From Edaphobacter aggregans DSM 19364 (GTDB lineage Bacteria; Acidobacteriota; Terriglobia; Terriglobales; Acidobacteriaceae), in the NCBI RefSeq assembly GCF_000745965.1, contig NZ_JQKI01000001.1, positions 124,001 to 188,000 of the forward strand: a stretch of DNA of 64,000 nucleotides, read 5' to 3'. Shown piece by piece: positions 52,908 to 61,897 of the stretch; within the stretch, counting starts at the first letter, position 1; every line of letters begins with the position of its first letter. The notes under the pieces are model-generated. The model worked only from the letters and a program-made list of their open reading frames with translations. It was not told where the DNA came from and did not search any database. The position numbers and the translations under genes are program-made.

Positions 52908-53339
52908 TTAAGAGGCTAAATCGCGATAAATGCTTAGCTTTCCACCACCAAGCGCATAGATCTGAAGTCCGCTTTTGGTCGAACAGTTCCAAGGCTCGTA
53001 ACCCGAAGAGCCATTCCAAACTTCCAGCCTGACATTTTCTTCAAACTCAATTTGAAGATCAGCAGTCAAGACATCCACGCCCAGAGTGACTACAGGCTTA
53101 CTCAACAGCTTTAGCGCTTGTGCGGCGGCATCGACTGGCTGTGGATGCCCGAAATACTGCTTGTCATCTCCACTGGCAATGGCTATTGCATTAGAGGTTA
53201 CAATCCGCCAGCAGCTCTCAACACACACGGTTGATCTCTCAAACTCGAATTTCCAGATATTCTCGAGCCATTCAACCGACAGGCACGTCGACCCAACAAA
53301 ACATCGCTTTAACTCTTCGCTAACAGGATGAGAAGTCAT
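52908..53339 (-). CDS. DUF6188-like protein downstream of ruvB
   Basis: 143 residues. VCVESCWRIVTSNAIAIASG, then QPVDAAAQALKLLSKPVVTL and DVLTADLQIEFEENVRLEVW, NGSSGYEPWN follow the DUF6188 pattern: a strand-rich fold with a ligand-like pocket. Such proteins often lie in immunity loci, but there is no toxin here. ATG overlaps the ruvB stop (TGATG), so it is translationally coupled to ruvB. Low GC compared with ruvB, suggesting later addition. Confidence 0.6.
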   Translation of the reverse strand: MTSHPVSEELKRCFVGSTCLSVEWLENIWKFEFERSTVCVESCWRIVTSNAIAIASGDDKQYFGHPQPVDAAAQALKLLSKPVVTLGVDVLTADLQIEFEENVRLEVWNGSSGYEPWNCSTKSGLQIYALGGGKLSIYRDLAS

Positions 53340-54418
53340 CAGAACAAACTCAACTTCCGCGGCATCTCAATCCCCAGGTGCTCATAAGCCAGCCGAGTAG
53401 CCACCCGACCCCGCGGAGTCCGATCCAGAAACCCAATCTGAATCAGAAACGGCTCATACACCTCTTCCAGAGCATCCTGCTCCTCCGCCAGAGCCGCCGC
53501 CAGCGTGTTCAGCCCCACCGGCCCACCGTCATACTTCTCGATGATCGTGCGCAACAGCCGCCGGTCCAGCTCATCGAAGCCATGCGCATCGACCTCCAGC
53601 ATCTCCAGCGCCTTGCACGCCGTCTCGCGGTCGATCTTGCCCGCCGCCCGCACCTGCGCGTAGTCCCGCACGCGCCGCAGCAGCCGGTTCGCAATCCTCG
53701 GTGTCCCGCGCGAGCGCATCGCAATCTCCGCCGCACCATCGTGGTCGATCGGAACCCCCAGCACATCCGCCGAGCGCTCCACCACAAACCGCAGCTCATC
53801 ATCCGTGTAAAACTCCAGCCGTAGCAGAATCCCGAACCGCGACCGCAGCGGGCTCGACAGCAACCCCGGCCGCGTCGTCGCCGCCACAAACGTGAACGGC
53901 TTGATGTCCATCACGTGCGTCCGCGCCGCCGGCCCCTGCCCGATCATGATGTCCAGCTTGTAGTCCTCGAGCGCCGTGTACAGCTTCTCCTCGAGCACCG
54001 GCTGCAGCCGATGAATCTCATCCAGAAACAGCACCTGCCTCTCCCGCACATTCGTCAGGATCGCCGTCAGGTCACCCTGAATCTGCAGCGCCGGCCCGCT
54101 CGTCTGCTGAAACCCTACGCCCAGCTCGTTCGCAATAATCGTCGCCAGCGTCGTCTTCCCCAGCCCCGGAGGTCCGAACAGCAGCACATGATCCAGCGCC
54201 TCGCCACGCGACTTCGCCGCCTCCAGCGCAATCGCCAGCAGCTCCTTCACCTTCGTCTGCCCGATGAACTCGTTCAGCCGCGTAGGCCGCAGCTTCAGCT
54301 CAAACGCCGCATCATCATCCACGCGCCCCGCCGAGACCAGCCGCTCCGCATCCTCTTTCGACCGAGCGTTCGGATCAACCTTCGACTTCATCTTCGAATT
54401 GTTGCCAGGGAAATCCAT
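53339..54418 (-). CDS. ruvB: Holliday junction branch-migration helicase RuvB
   Basis: 359 residues. Walker [11 protein letters not shown] (82-90), Walker [11 protein letters not shown] (about 130), sensor 1 [20 protein letters not shown] with arginine finger, sensor 2 [16 protein letters not shown], and the winged-helix DNA-binding C-terminus ending [14 protein letters not shown]. The ring motor of RuvAB. The ATG 54418 follows no clear Shine-Dalgarno. RuvA and RuvC are not in the window. Followed, with overlap, by the DUF6188-like gene. Confidence 0.97.
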   Translation of the reverse strand: MDFPGNNSKMKSKVDPNARSKEDAERLVSAGRVDDDAAFELKLRPTRLNEFIGQTKVKELLAIALEAAKSRGEALDHVLLFGPPGLGKTTLATIIANELGVGFQQTSGPALQIQGDLTAILTNVRERQVLFLDEIHRLQPVLEEKLYTALEDYKLDIMIGQGPAARTHVMDIKPFTFVAATTRPGLLSSPLRSRFGILLRLEFYTDDELRFVVERSADVLGVPIDHDGAAEIAMRSRGTPRIANRLLRRVRDYAQVRAAGKIDRETACKALEMLEVDAHGFDELDRRLLRTIIEKYDGGPVGLNTLAAALAEEQDALEEVYEPFLIQIGFLDRTPRGRVATRLAYEHLGIEMPRKLSLF

Positions 54419-54472
54419 TGAGGCGATAGTAAGGCGAAGCTACCTGCGAAGCAACCGGCGTTTTGTGACGAT

Positions 54473-55141
54473 CTACTTGACGATCGCATCCGTAGCGTTC
54501 GGAGCCTTCGCATTGATAGCGAAGTCCCAAACAACTGTTGAATACGAACCGTTCGCCTTTGGCACGGGCAGCAGAACATATTCACCTTCAGGTATCGGAT
54601 TTTTCGGTTGGATTCGATACCAGCTATTCGGTAGCTGGGTAATCTCGATATCGACAAAACTCTGGCCTCGTTTTGCATGGCCCGTAAGCGTGTTAAATGC
54701 CAGTCGGTCTACTACTCGCTTATCTTTCGCCTGCTCGGCCCGAGCGATGACGAAATCCCAAGTGTCGCTGCTCTTTCCGCTACCATCCTTGTCCTGGTCT
54801 GCATCGAAGAGAAAGTAGATGACAGGCTTGTCTGTGTGCAGTTGGTTCCGCGAGTTCAAGCCATCGAGTTCTGCCGTCAACTTTGGTTTATAGAAAAACG
54901 AACCGGCGAGGGAGCCAGCCGCATTTGCGCCCGTATGCTTGTTCAAACTCACCGTCGAGTGGTGTATCGGAACCAACTCAAATTGATTGTTGTAAACATC
55001 GACAGCCCAAGGCGTCTTGGAGTTAGGTATTTTGAGGCCCTGTTCCACCTCAAGGGTCGTTTGCCCACTCAGAGGAAATACCAAGGCAAGAAAAACGGCA
55101 AAAAATGCCCAGACAAAGAAGATGCTTCTCTTACGCAGCAT
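54473..55141 (-). CDS. Secreted hypothetical protein
   Basis: 222 residues from ATG 55141; signal peptide MLRKRSIFFVWAFFAVFLAL to LSGQ. Mature part strand-rich: TPWAVDVYNNQFELVPIHHS, KPVIYFLFDADQDKDGSGKS, VDIEITQLPNSWYRIQPKNP, EYVLLPVPKANG. A calcium-like DADQDKDGSG loop is visible. Runs towards ruvB, 54 bases upstream of it, perhaps in one transcript. Lower GC. No family recognised. Confidence 0.65.
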   Translation of the reverse strand: MLRKRSIFFVWAFFAVFLALVFPLSGQTTLEVEQGLKIPNSKTPWAVDVYNNQFELVPIHHSTVSLNKHTGANAAGSLAGSFFYKPKLTAELDGLNSRNQLHTDKPVIYFLFDADQDKDGSGKSSDTWDFVIARAEQAKDKRVVDRLAFNTLTGHAKRGQSFVDIEITQLPNSWYRIQPKNPIPEGEYVLLPVPKANGSYSTVVWDFAINAKAPNATDAIVK

Positions 55142-55225
55142 AGAACCCAACGTATCATTCTGATCTAAGCCGTGCTACATCTTTCTGTCTGACGTGCGAT
55201 TCTGCACCTCATTTACTGTAACCAA

Positions 55226-56032
55226 ATGAACCGACGTCAACTCATCACCGGCGCAGCCGCAATGACCACTCTCCTCACCACCCAAGCCCAGGCCGCAGCC
55301 GACACCCCACGCACCTTCCTCGAGCTCGCCACCTTCCGCCTGCACAACAGCGACGAGGCCCAGCTCAAGCGCGTCTCCGACTATCTCGAGACCGGCCGCT
55401 TCCCCGCGCTCACCCGCGCAGGAGCCCTAAGCGGAAATATTGCCAAGCCCTTCGCCGCCCTCTCCAACCTCATCGGCCCCGACGGCCCCGCCATCACCAC
55501 CATCACCCAGTACGCCTCGCTCGCCGCCATGCAGCAGGCCCTCACCGCCCTCGAAGCCGACGAAGGGCACCAAAAAGCTCTGCAAACATTAAGCGCCGGC
55601 CCCGGCCTCCCCTTCGTCACGGTTGAGAGCAGCCTGGTGCAAAGCCTCGCCGTCATCCCCGTGCCCGTCATTCCCACCGACGTAACCACACGCCCGCCGC
55701 GCATCTTCGAGCTCCGCACCTACCAGTCGCAGTCCTGGCCCGCGCGCCAGAAGAAGGCCGCGATGTTCAGCTCCGGCGAGATCGGCATCTTCGAGCGCCT
55801 CGGCATGGGCCCCGTCTTCATCGGCGAATCCGTCATCGGCCCGCGCCAGCCCAACATCACCTACATGCTCTCCTTCGACTCCCTCGCCGAGCGCGAAAAA
55901 CACTGGCAGACCTTCGGCTCCGACCCCGAATGGAAGAAGCTAAGCGCCCCACCCGAGCTCAAGGACGCGCAGATCGTCGCCAACATCAGCAACACCATCC
56001 TGCGCCCGCTGCCCTTCTCGCCGTTGCGCTGA
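55226..56032 (+). CDS. NIPSNAP-family protein with Tat-like signal
   Basis: 268 residues. N-terminus NRRQLITGAAAMTTLLTTQA (twin Arg, then hydrophobic) suggests Tat export. Two NIPSNAP ferredoxin-like domains: FLELATFRLHNSDEAQLKRV with VTQYASLAAMQQAL, and RIFELRTYQSQSWPARQKKA with MLSFDSLAEREKHWQTFGSD. The family is ubiquitous with unknown reaction. Single gene. Confidence 0.85.
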   Translation: MNRRQLITGAAAMTTLLTTQAQAAADTPRTFLELATFRLHNSDEAQLKRVSDYLETGRFPALTRAGALSGNIAKPFAALSNLIGPDGPAITTITQYASLAAMQQALTALEADEGHQKALQTLSAGPGLPFVTVESSLVQSLAVIPVPVIPTDVTTRPPRIFELRTYQSQSWPARQKKAAMFSSGEIGIFERLGMGPVFIGESVIGPRQPNITYMLSFDSLAEREKHWQTFGSDPEWKKLSAPPELKDAQIVANISNTILRPLPFSPLR

Positions 56033-56135
56033 CCTGGCACGCCAGTCTACATTCCAAACCACTCGTCACATACCCCTTGACATCTAGGCATCCGTCGGTT
56101 CATCCTCACCCCTAGACTTCGAGGCATAGAACGCG

Positions 56136-56462
56136 ATGGCTAAAAACGATCTCCAGGGCACGCTCGAGCTCCTCATCCTCAAGACCCTCGCCCACAACTC
56201 CTCCCTCCACGGCTACGGCATCGTCCTCCACATCGAGCGCGTCTCCGGCGAGCTGCTCCGCGTCGAGGAAGGCTCCCTCTACCCCGCACTTCACCGCATG
56301 GAGCAGAACCAGTGGGTCCGCTCGCAGTGGGCGCTCACCGAGACCAACCGCCGCGCCAAGTTCTATTCCCTCACCGCCGCCGGACGCAGGCAGCTCGCCC
56401 TCGCCGAGCGCGCATGGGAGCAGACCGTCAAGGGTGTTCAAGCCGTCATGAAGTTCGCCTGA
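56136..56462 (+). CDS. PadR-family transcription regulator (ADOP-linked)
   Basis: 108 residues. Winged helix: GTLELLILKTLAHNSSLHGY, GIVLHIERVSGELLRVEEGS, LYPALHRMEQNQWVRSQWAL, then a C-terminal dimerisation helix. The sequence is of the acidobacterial PadR subtype. It is directly upstream (9 bases) of the giant permease and probably controls it and itself. Confidence 0.92.
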   Translation: MAKNDLQGTLELLILKTLAHNSSLHGYGIVLHIERVSGELLRVEEGSLYPALHRMEQNQWVRSQWALTETNRRAKFYSLTAAGRRQLALAERAWEQTVKGVQAVMKFA

Positions 56463-56471
56463 GGTGAACCA

Positions 56472-59159
56472 ATGAATCTCCTCCGCCGCATCGCCGCACT
56501 CCTCCGCCGCTCCTCCATCGACCGCGAGATCGACGAAGAACTGCAAGCCCACCTCGCCATGCGCGTCGAGGATAACGTCGCCGCCGGCATGTCGCCCGCA
56601 GCCGCCGCACGCGACGCCCGCCTTCGCTTCGGCAACCCCACCGCCACACGCGAGCGCGTCCAGCACGTCGACGTTGCCATCGGCCTCGACTCAATATGGC
56701 GCGACATTCGCTACGCCGTCCGCGGATACGTCAACGCTCCCATCTTCGCGATCGTCGCCATCACCACGCTCGCGCTCGGCATCGGAGCCAACACTGCCAT
56801 CTTCCAGCTCCTCAACGAGGTCCGCCTGCGCAGCCTTCCCATCGCACACCCCGAAGAACTGGTCGACATCCACATCATCGGCGGCAACAAAGGCCTTGGC
56901 ATCTCCGACAATCGCTACTCCTCGCTCACTCGCCCCCTCTGGCAGGAGGTCGAGCGCAACCACGTGCCGCTCTCCGGAGTCTTCGCCTGGAGCTCCGTCT
57001 TCCAGAACATGCAGACCGGCCTCACCGCCAACGACGTCCGACCCGTCCGCGCCCTCAATGTCTCCAGCGACTTCTTCAACGTCCTCGGCGTCGTTCCCTT
57101 CGCCGGCCGACTCCTCGGCCCCGAAGACGTCACCTCCGTCTGTATGACTACCAACGCCGTCGTCAGCTACTCCTGGTGGCAGTCGCAGATGGGCGGTCGC
57201 CCCATCACAGCGGCCGAGTCCGTCGTCCTTGACGGAGTGCAATACCACATCGTCGGGGTCACGCCTCCGCGCTTCTTCGGTCTCGCGGTCGGCGAGAGCT
57301 TCGACTTCCTCACCCCCCTCTGCATCCCGCCCAACGTGCAGCGCGAGCACTTCGACGTCGGCGTTATGGGCCGCCTCGCCCCAGGCTGGACACCCGACCG
57401 CGCCACACAGTGGTTCACCTCCGCCAGCAAAGGCTTCTTTGAAGCCGCGCTACCACAGGGCTACAGCACCAAAACCACCGAGCTGTTCCGAAACTTCAAA
57501 CTCGGCGCCTACTCCGCTGCCACAGGCGTCAGCAATCTGCGCGACGCCTACGACTCCTCCCTCTGGATCCTTCTCGGCATCACCGGCCTCGTCCTTCTCA
57601 TCGCCTGCGCCAACCTCGCCAACTTGATGCTCGCCCGCGCCAGTGCACGCCAGCGCGAGGTCGCCGTCCGCATGGCCCTCGGAGCCACACGCGCCCGCCT
57701 CCTCCGCCAGCTCCTCATCGAATCCTCACTCCTCGCCGTCACCGGTGCCCTCCTCGGCATCGGCCTCGCGCAGCTCTTCAGCCTCCTGCTCATCCGCGCG
57801 CTCTCCGTTGGAAATAATCCGCCCGTACTCACCGTCCACACCGACTGGCGTGTCCTCCTCTTCGCCGCCGCCGTCGCCATCCTCACCTGCGCCGTCTTCG
57901 GAACCCTCCCCGCCTTCCGCACCTCCAGGTCCGATCCCATCCATGCCCTTAAGAGCGGCGACGGCCACGCCAGCGCTCGCCGCGAGCGCTTCTCCATCCA
58001 GCGCATCATGGTTGTCGTTCAGGTCGCCATCTCCACGGTGCTGCTCGTTACCGCGCTGCTCTTCGTGCGCACCTTCCGCAACCTCATGACCGTCGATCCC
58101 GGCATGCGCGAAGAGGGAATCACCGTCGCTTACATCAACTTTCACGATTCCAAAATCGACCCCGCACGCATCGAGGACTTCAAGCGCCAACTCCTCGCCG
58201 AGGTGCGCGCTGTACCCGGCGTCACCAACGCAGCCACAACAAGCATGATCCCCCTGGCCGGCGGAAGCTGGACCCACGGCGTCGATGTCGGCCCCATCGA
58301 AGGCTCCAGCCGCTTCACCTGGGTCAGCCCCTCCTACTTCGAGACCATGCAGATCCCCGTCCTCTCCGGACGCGGCTTCAGCGACAACGACACCCAATCC
58401 TCCCCGCGCGTCGCCATCGTCAACCAGACCTTCGTCCGCAACTACCTCAATGGACAAAATCCCCTCGGCAAGACCGTCCGCACCAAGGCCGAGCCACGCT
58501 ATCCCTCAACCCTCCTTGAAATCGTCGGCGTCATCCCCGACACCAAGTACAACGACCTCCGCGGTAACCCCGAGCCCATCGCCTTCGTCCCCGCCATGCA
58601 GTACCCTCTCGAAGCCGAAAGTCCGTTCGCCGGCATGGTCATAGCATCCTCGCTTCCCCCCGCTGTCGCAGCCGAAGACATCAAGCGCGCCATCTCCGCC
58701 GCGCACCCTGAGACCCGAACCTCCTCCTTCGAACTGCAACAGTCCATCCGCGACAATCTCCTCCGCGAGCGTCTCCTCGCCACCCTCTCCGGATTCTTCG
58801 GTATCCTCGCCGCTGTCCTCGTCATGGTCGGGCTCTACGGAGTCGTCTCCTACCTCGTCACCCGCCGCCGCAACGAGCTCGGCATCCGCATCGCCCTCGG
58901 CTCCACCCGCGCCCGCATCATCGCCCTCGTCATGCGCGAGGCCGGACGCATGCTCCTCCTCGGCTCCTTCGTCGGAGCACTCATCTCCCTCGTCGCCGCC
59001 CGCAGCGCCAGCTCCATCCTCTTCGGCCTCAAGTCCTGGGACCCCGCCACCCTCGCCTTCGCCCTGGCCTCTCTCGCCGCCGTAGCCGCTCTCGCCAGCT
59101 TCCTCCCCGCACTCCGAGCCGCACGCCTCGACCCCGTCGACGCCCTCCGCAGCGAGTAA
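56472..59159 (+). CDS. ADOP-type (acidobacterial duplicated orphan permease) ABC permease
   Basis: 895 residues. N-terminal cytoplasmic part (RRSSIDREIDEELQAHLAMR) specific to this group, then a MacB-like architecture twice: membrane helix AIVAITTLALGIGANTAIFQ, periplasmic domain ~130-370, three helices with FtsX motif (LLIACANLANLMLARASARQ), second periplasmic part and a last FtsX group (VLVMVGLYGVVSYLVTRRRN). It has no ABC ATPase partner here (orphan). Such paired PadR/permease loci are numerous in acidobacteria and their substrates are unknown. Confidence 0.93.
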   Translation: MNLLRRIAALLRRSSIDREIDEELQAHLAMRVEDNVAAGMSPAAAARDARLRFGNPTATRERVQHVDVAIGLDSIWRDIRYAVRGYVNAPIFAIVAITTLALGIGANTAIFQLLNEVRLRSLPIAHPEELVDIHIIGGNKGLGISDNRYSSLTRPLWQEVERNHVPLSGVFAWSSVFQNMQTGLTANDVRPVRALNVSSDFFNVLGVVPFAGRLLGPEDVTSVCMTTNAVVSYSWWQSQMGGRPITAAESVVLDGVQYHIVGVTPPRFFGLAVGESFDFLTPLCIPPNVQREHFDVGVMGRLAPGWTPDRATQWFTSASKGFFEAALPQGYSTKTTELFRNFKLGAYSAATGVSNLRDAYDSSLWILLGITGLVLLIACANLANLMLARASARQREVAVRMALGATRARLLRQLLIESSLLAVTGALLGIGLAQLFSLLLIRALSVGNNPPVLTVHTDWRVLLFAAAVAILTCAVFGTLPAFRTSRSDPIHALKSGDGHASARRERFSIQRIMVVVQVAISTVLLVTALLFVRTFRNLMTVDPGMREEGITVAYINFHDSKIDPARIEDFKRQLLAEVRAVPGVTNAATTSMIPLAGGSWTHGVDVGPIEGSSRFTWVSPSYFETMQIPVLSGRGFSDNDTQSSPRVAIVNQTFVRNYLNGQNPLGKTVRTKAEPRYPSTLLEIVGVIPDTKYNDLRGNPEPIAFVPAMQYPLEAESPFAGMVIASSLPPAVAAEDIKRAISAAHPETRTSSFELQQSIRDNLLRERLLATLSGFFGILAAVLVMVGLYGVVSYLVTRRRNELGIRIALGSTRARIIALVMREAGRMLLLGSFVGALISLVAARSASSILFGLKSWDPATLAFALASLAAVAALASFLPALRAARLDPVDALRSE

Positions 59160-59162
59160 GAC

Positions 59163-59203
59163 AGTGATTAGTGATTAGTATGTGCAACTAATCACTAATC
59201 ACT
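59163..59203. terminator. AT-rich perfect hairpin after ADOP gene
   Basis: AGTGATTAGTGATTAGT / ACTAATCACTAATCACT, a perfect 17-bp stem with a 7-base loop built on a tandem heptamer GTGATTA. It starts 4 bases after the stop and sits between convergent genes. No T-run follows. Confidence 0.7.
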
Positions 59204-59221
59204 AACAACTAACCACTGCCT

Positions 59222-59695
59222 CTACATCCGCGACACCACAAACAGCCCGCCCGAGATCGTCAGCAGATCCTCCACCACCGCCACCACAAAGTCCGGCAGG
59301 TTCATCTGCGTCACCAGACCCTTGCGAATCTCGAATCCCGCAAACGCTCCCGCCACGCCGCCCGCCGCGCCCAGCAGAGCTCCGGCCAGCAGCGCCTGGC
59401 CGCCACTCGCCGCCAGCGCCGCGCCCGCAAGCCCTCCCATCACCGCGCGCGCCACCAGCCCCACCGCCGACGTCCGGTTCGGAGTCTGTGGAAGCTTGTC
59501 CGCAATCAGCTCCGAGATCGCCAGAAACGTAAAGATCCACAGCGTCACCCGGTTCGTCATGAACGCCAGCGGCGTCCCCTCCAGGTGAACCCACTGCAGA
59601 TACGCCGCCGCGCAAACGATCGCCGGGGCCATCATCGATCGCAGCCCCGCCACCAAGCCAATCAAAAAGCAAAGCAGAAGAACCGGGAAGGCCAT
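59222..59695 (-). CDS. DUF4126-family membrane protein
   Basis: 157 residues with five hydrophobic segments: FPVLLLCFLIGLVAGLRSMM, FLAISELIADKLPQTPNRTS, VARAVMGGLAGAALAASGGQ, ALLGAAGGVAGAFAGFEIRK. The signature GLRSMMAPAIVC and ADKLPQTPNR identify DUF4126. Function unknown; inner-membrane. Convergent with the ADOP gene. Confidence 0.85.
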   Translation of the reverse strand: MAFPVLLLCFLIGLVAGLRSMMAPAIVCAAAYLQWVHLEGTPLAFMTNRVTLWIFTFLAISELIADKLPQTPNRTSAVGLVARAVMGGLAGAALAASGGQALLAGALLGAAGGVAGAFAGFEIRKGLVTQMNLPDFVVAVVEDLLTISGGLFVVSRM

Positions 59696-59802
59696 TGCAC
59701 ACGTCCTTTCACCAGACCTTGCTTACCAGAACTTGTAACGCTGGCATTGTGCCCCAGAACGCCCCCCGAGCGCAAAGTCTTCCTTCACTTACAGTTTCAA
59801 TT

Positions 59803-59842
59803 GCATCAGAGTAGCGCCAGCTGCATCAGAGTAGCGCCAGCT
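59803..59842. repeat. 20-bp tandem duplication at the 3' end of the GNAT gene
   Basis: GCATCAGAGTAGCGCCAGCT occurs twice in direct tandem. The second copy codes the last residues (MQLALL-stop) of the GNAT protein; the first copy lies just downstream of the stop. A recent slippage event. Confidence 0.85.
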
Positions 59843-60326
59843 GCATAAGTGTGATGTCCTGCGCCCGGTCGAACTTCCACCCCGCCTCGCGCAGCACACC
59901 AACCTCCGCAAACCCCATCGCGCGATGCATCGCCATCGACGCAGAATTTCCCCCGCCGATCACCGCCACCATCTGCCTCGACCCCGCCTCGCGGCTCCCT
60001 GCAATCACCGCCTCCAGCAGCCGCCGTCCCACGCCCCGGCCCGCCGCATCCCCGCGCAGATAGATCGAGTCCTCCACCGTGTAGCAATACCCCGCTCGCG
60101 GACGAAACGGCGCAGCATACCCGTACCCGATCACCTCACCCGCCATCTCCGCCACCACATAGGGCAGCCCGCGCCCGCGAACATCGCTCAACCGCCGCGC
60201 CATCTCCGCCTCGTCCGGAGGCTCCACCTCCATCGTAGCCGCACTCGTCAGCACATAAGGCCGGTAGATTGCCGCAATCGCCGCAGCATCCTCCGGCGAT
60301 GCATCCCGCACATCAACATCAGCCAT
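59826..60326 (-). CDS. GNAT N-acetyltransferase, phosphinothricin-acetyltransferase-like
   Basis: 166 residues from ATG 60326. VRDASPEDAAAIAAIYRPYV, LPYVVAEMAGEVIGYGYAAP, FRPRAGYCYTVEDSIYLRGD, AAGRGVGRRLLEAVIAGSRE, and NSASMAMHRAMGFAEVGVLR place it in the Pat/Bar (MnaT) branch of GNAT enzymes. Acetylates an amine of a small substrate, often methionine sulfone or phosphinothricin. The longer frame to 60527 lies in repeats and is rejected. Monocistronic. Confidence 0.9.
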   Translation of the reverse strand: MADVDVRDASPEDAAAIAAIYRPYVLTSAATMEVEPPDEAEMARRLSDVRGRGLPYVVAEMAGEVIGYGYAAPFRPRAGYCYTVEDSIYLRGDAAGRGVGRRLLEAVIAGSREAGSRQMVAVIGGGNSASMAMHRAMGFAEVGVLREAGWKFDRAQDITLMQLALL

Positions 60327-60345
60327 ACTCTCCAATTTACAGCGC

Positions 60346-60388
60346 GCGTCCCATCGCATGATTGGGACATTCACGCGAAGCGCAAACC
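60346..60388 (+). repeat. Short palindromic repeat variant, copy M
   Basis: GCGTCCCATCGCATGATTGG, GACATTCACGCGAAGCGCAA, ACC. Hairpin 1 is shortened to GTCCCAtcgCATGAttGGGAC and hairpin 2 is weakened. A deletion derivative of the same family. Confidence 0.6.
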
Positions 60389-60445
60389 CTCCCCACACAA
60401 TGCTAGGCTGAAGACAAGAGCAAGATGCCCAACTCACCAGTAGTC

Positions 60446-60627
60446 TGTCATCCTGGGCCTGTCGAAGGGCCGCAGCGCGAAGTCGAAGAGCCTGCCCTGA
60501 GCTTGCCGAAGGGACCTGCATCTGCACTGCCCAAACCGCCTCAAACCATCGCTTCGCCGAACAACCGGGTGCCCGAGCCTGCCCTGAGCGAAGTCGAACG
60601 GGTCTCGATTCTGAGACATGGGTTCGC
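60446..60627 (+). repeat. Interspersed GTCATCCTGGGCC / CGAAGTCGAA repeat pair
   Basis: Two adjacent units: CTGTCATCCTGGGCCTGTCG ... GAGCCTGCCCTGAGCTTGCC and, at 60567, GGGTGCCCGAGCCTGCCCTG, AGCGAAGTCGAACGGGTCTC. They share CGAGCCTGCCCTGAGC and AAGTCGAA. They fall in the apparent 5' part of the Fn3 lipoprotein frame. Confidence 0.65.
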
Positions 60628-61729
60628 AGAATGTCTCCTCACCCTCACCCTCCTCCTCACCGCCTGCGCCAGCCCCGGCCCCCCGCGCCCCCCATCCCTC
60701 CACCTCGTCCATATCCCCACCGACCTCACCGCACAGCGCGTCGGCCCCAGCGTCCTCCTCCACTGGACCACGCCCTCCCGCACCACCGACGGCACCGCCA
60801 TCCCCTCGCCCCTCACCGCCGAGATCTGCCGCGAGCCCAACCCCGCCACCGACTCCACCAAACAGCCCTCCGACAAAGCCTGCCCCATCGTCCTCCGCCT
60901 CGCCGTCACCCCCGGCCCCTCCACCGCCGCCGACCCGCTCCCCGCCCCACTCACCTCCGATCCCGCCGCGCCCATCGCCTACCGCATCCGCATCGTCAAC
61001 CCCGAACACCGCTCCGCCGGCCTCTCCAAACCCGCACTCGCCGCCGCCGGCGCAGCACCACCTCCCGTCGCCGGCCTTCACTCCATCGCCACCCGCAATG
61101 GCATCCTCCTCGAGTGGCAGCCTCTCGCCGCACCTTCGCTCGTCGAACTCGACCGCACCCTCTCGTCCCCCTCCAAACCCCAGCCTGAAAAATCCTCTTC
61201 ACCTCTGGCTCCCTCCGCCGAGCCCACCGAGATCCACCTCCGCACCGGCGACGAAGCACCCCGCCCCACTGATCCCGGCGGAACCCTCGACCGCACCGCC
61301 CTCCGCAGCCAGACCTACACCTACCGCGCCACGCGCCTCCGCACCGTCACCCTCGACGGCCGCCTCTACGAACTCCGCTCCGAACCCTCCTCCCCCATCA
61401 CCGTCAACCTCTCCGACACCTTCCCGCCCCTCACCCCCACGGGCCTCGCCGCCATCCCCTCCAACACCGGCGCTGCCCCCACCATCGACCTCTCCTGGCA
61501 GCCCACCACCGACCCCGACCTCGCCGGCTACCACGTCTACCGCCGCACCGAATCAGGCACCTTCCAACGCCTGACCCAGCATCCCACCCTCGGCCCCGCC
61601 TTCTCCGACACCGCCGTCACCCCCGGAATCCCCTACACCTACCGCGTCACCGCCGTCGACAACACCCGCAACGAATCCGCACCCTCCGCCGAGGTCACCG
61701 AGACCGCACGCCCCATCCAAAACCCCTAA
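60569..61729 (+). CDS. Fibronectin type III lipoprotein
   Basis: 386 residues if started at GTG 60569; a longer frame to ATG 60425 is encoded by repeats. Lipobox LTACAS after CLLTLTLLLT. The body has Fn3-like modules: ~GPSVLLHWTTPSRTTDG, RNGILLEWQPLAAPS, and a canonical C-terminal one IDLSWQPTTDPDLAGYHVYR with YTYRVTAVDNTRNESAPSAE. Anchored to the membrane through the Cys and probably binds a surface or polysaccharide partner. An ATG in another frame at 60618 (GGTTCGCAGAATG) is another start if one base is missing. Confidence 0.72.
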   Translation: MPEPALSEVERVSILRHGFAECLLTLTLLLTACASPGPPRPPSLHLVHIPTDLTAQRVGPSVLLHWTTPSRTTDGTAIPSPLTAEICREPNPATDSTKQPSDKACPIVLRLAVTPGPSTAADPLPAPLTSDPAAPIAYRIRIVNPEHRSAGLSKPALAAAGAAPPPVAGLHSIATRNGILLEWQPLAAPSLVELDRTLSSPSKPQPEKSSSPLAPSAEPTEIHLRTGDEAPRPTDPGGTLDRTALRSQTYTYRATRLRTVTLDGRLYELRSEPSSPITVNLSDTFPPLTPTGLAAIPSNTGAAPTIDLSWQPTTDPDLAGYHVYRRTESGTFQRLTQHPTLGPAFSDTAVTPGIPYTYRVTAVDNTRNESAPSAEVTETARPIQNP

Positions 61730-61794
61730 GAAACCGTCATCCAACCCGAGCGGCTCGCCCTGGCAAAACTTCACCGCAACCCACTCGCGATTGT

Positions 61795-61834
61795 GTCATC
61801 CTGAGCGCAGCGCAGCGGAGTCGAAGGATCTGCG
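61795..61834 (+). repeat. Interspersed GTCATCCTGAGCGCAGCG repeat
   Basis: GTCATCCTGAGCGCAGCGCA, GCGGAGTCGAAGGATCTGCG, a common acidobacterial intergenic motif. Located between the Fn3 and FAH genes. Confidence 0.7.
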
Positions 61835-61897
61835 GTTAAGACCCGCCGCAACCAACCATCGCAAACGCAAGTACACTTCAAAGGACTGATCACCACC

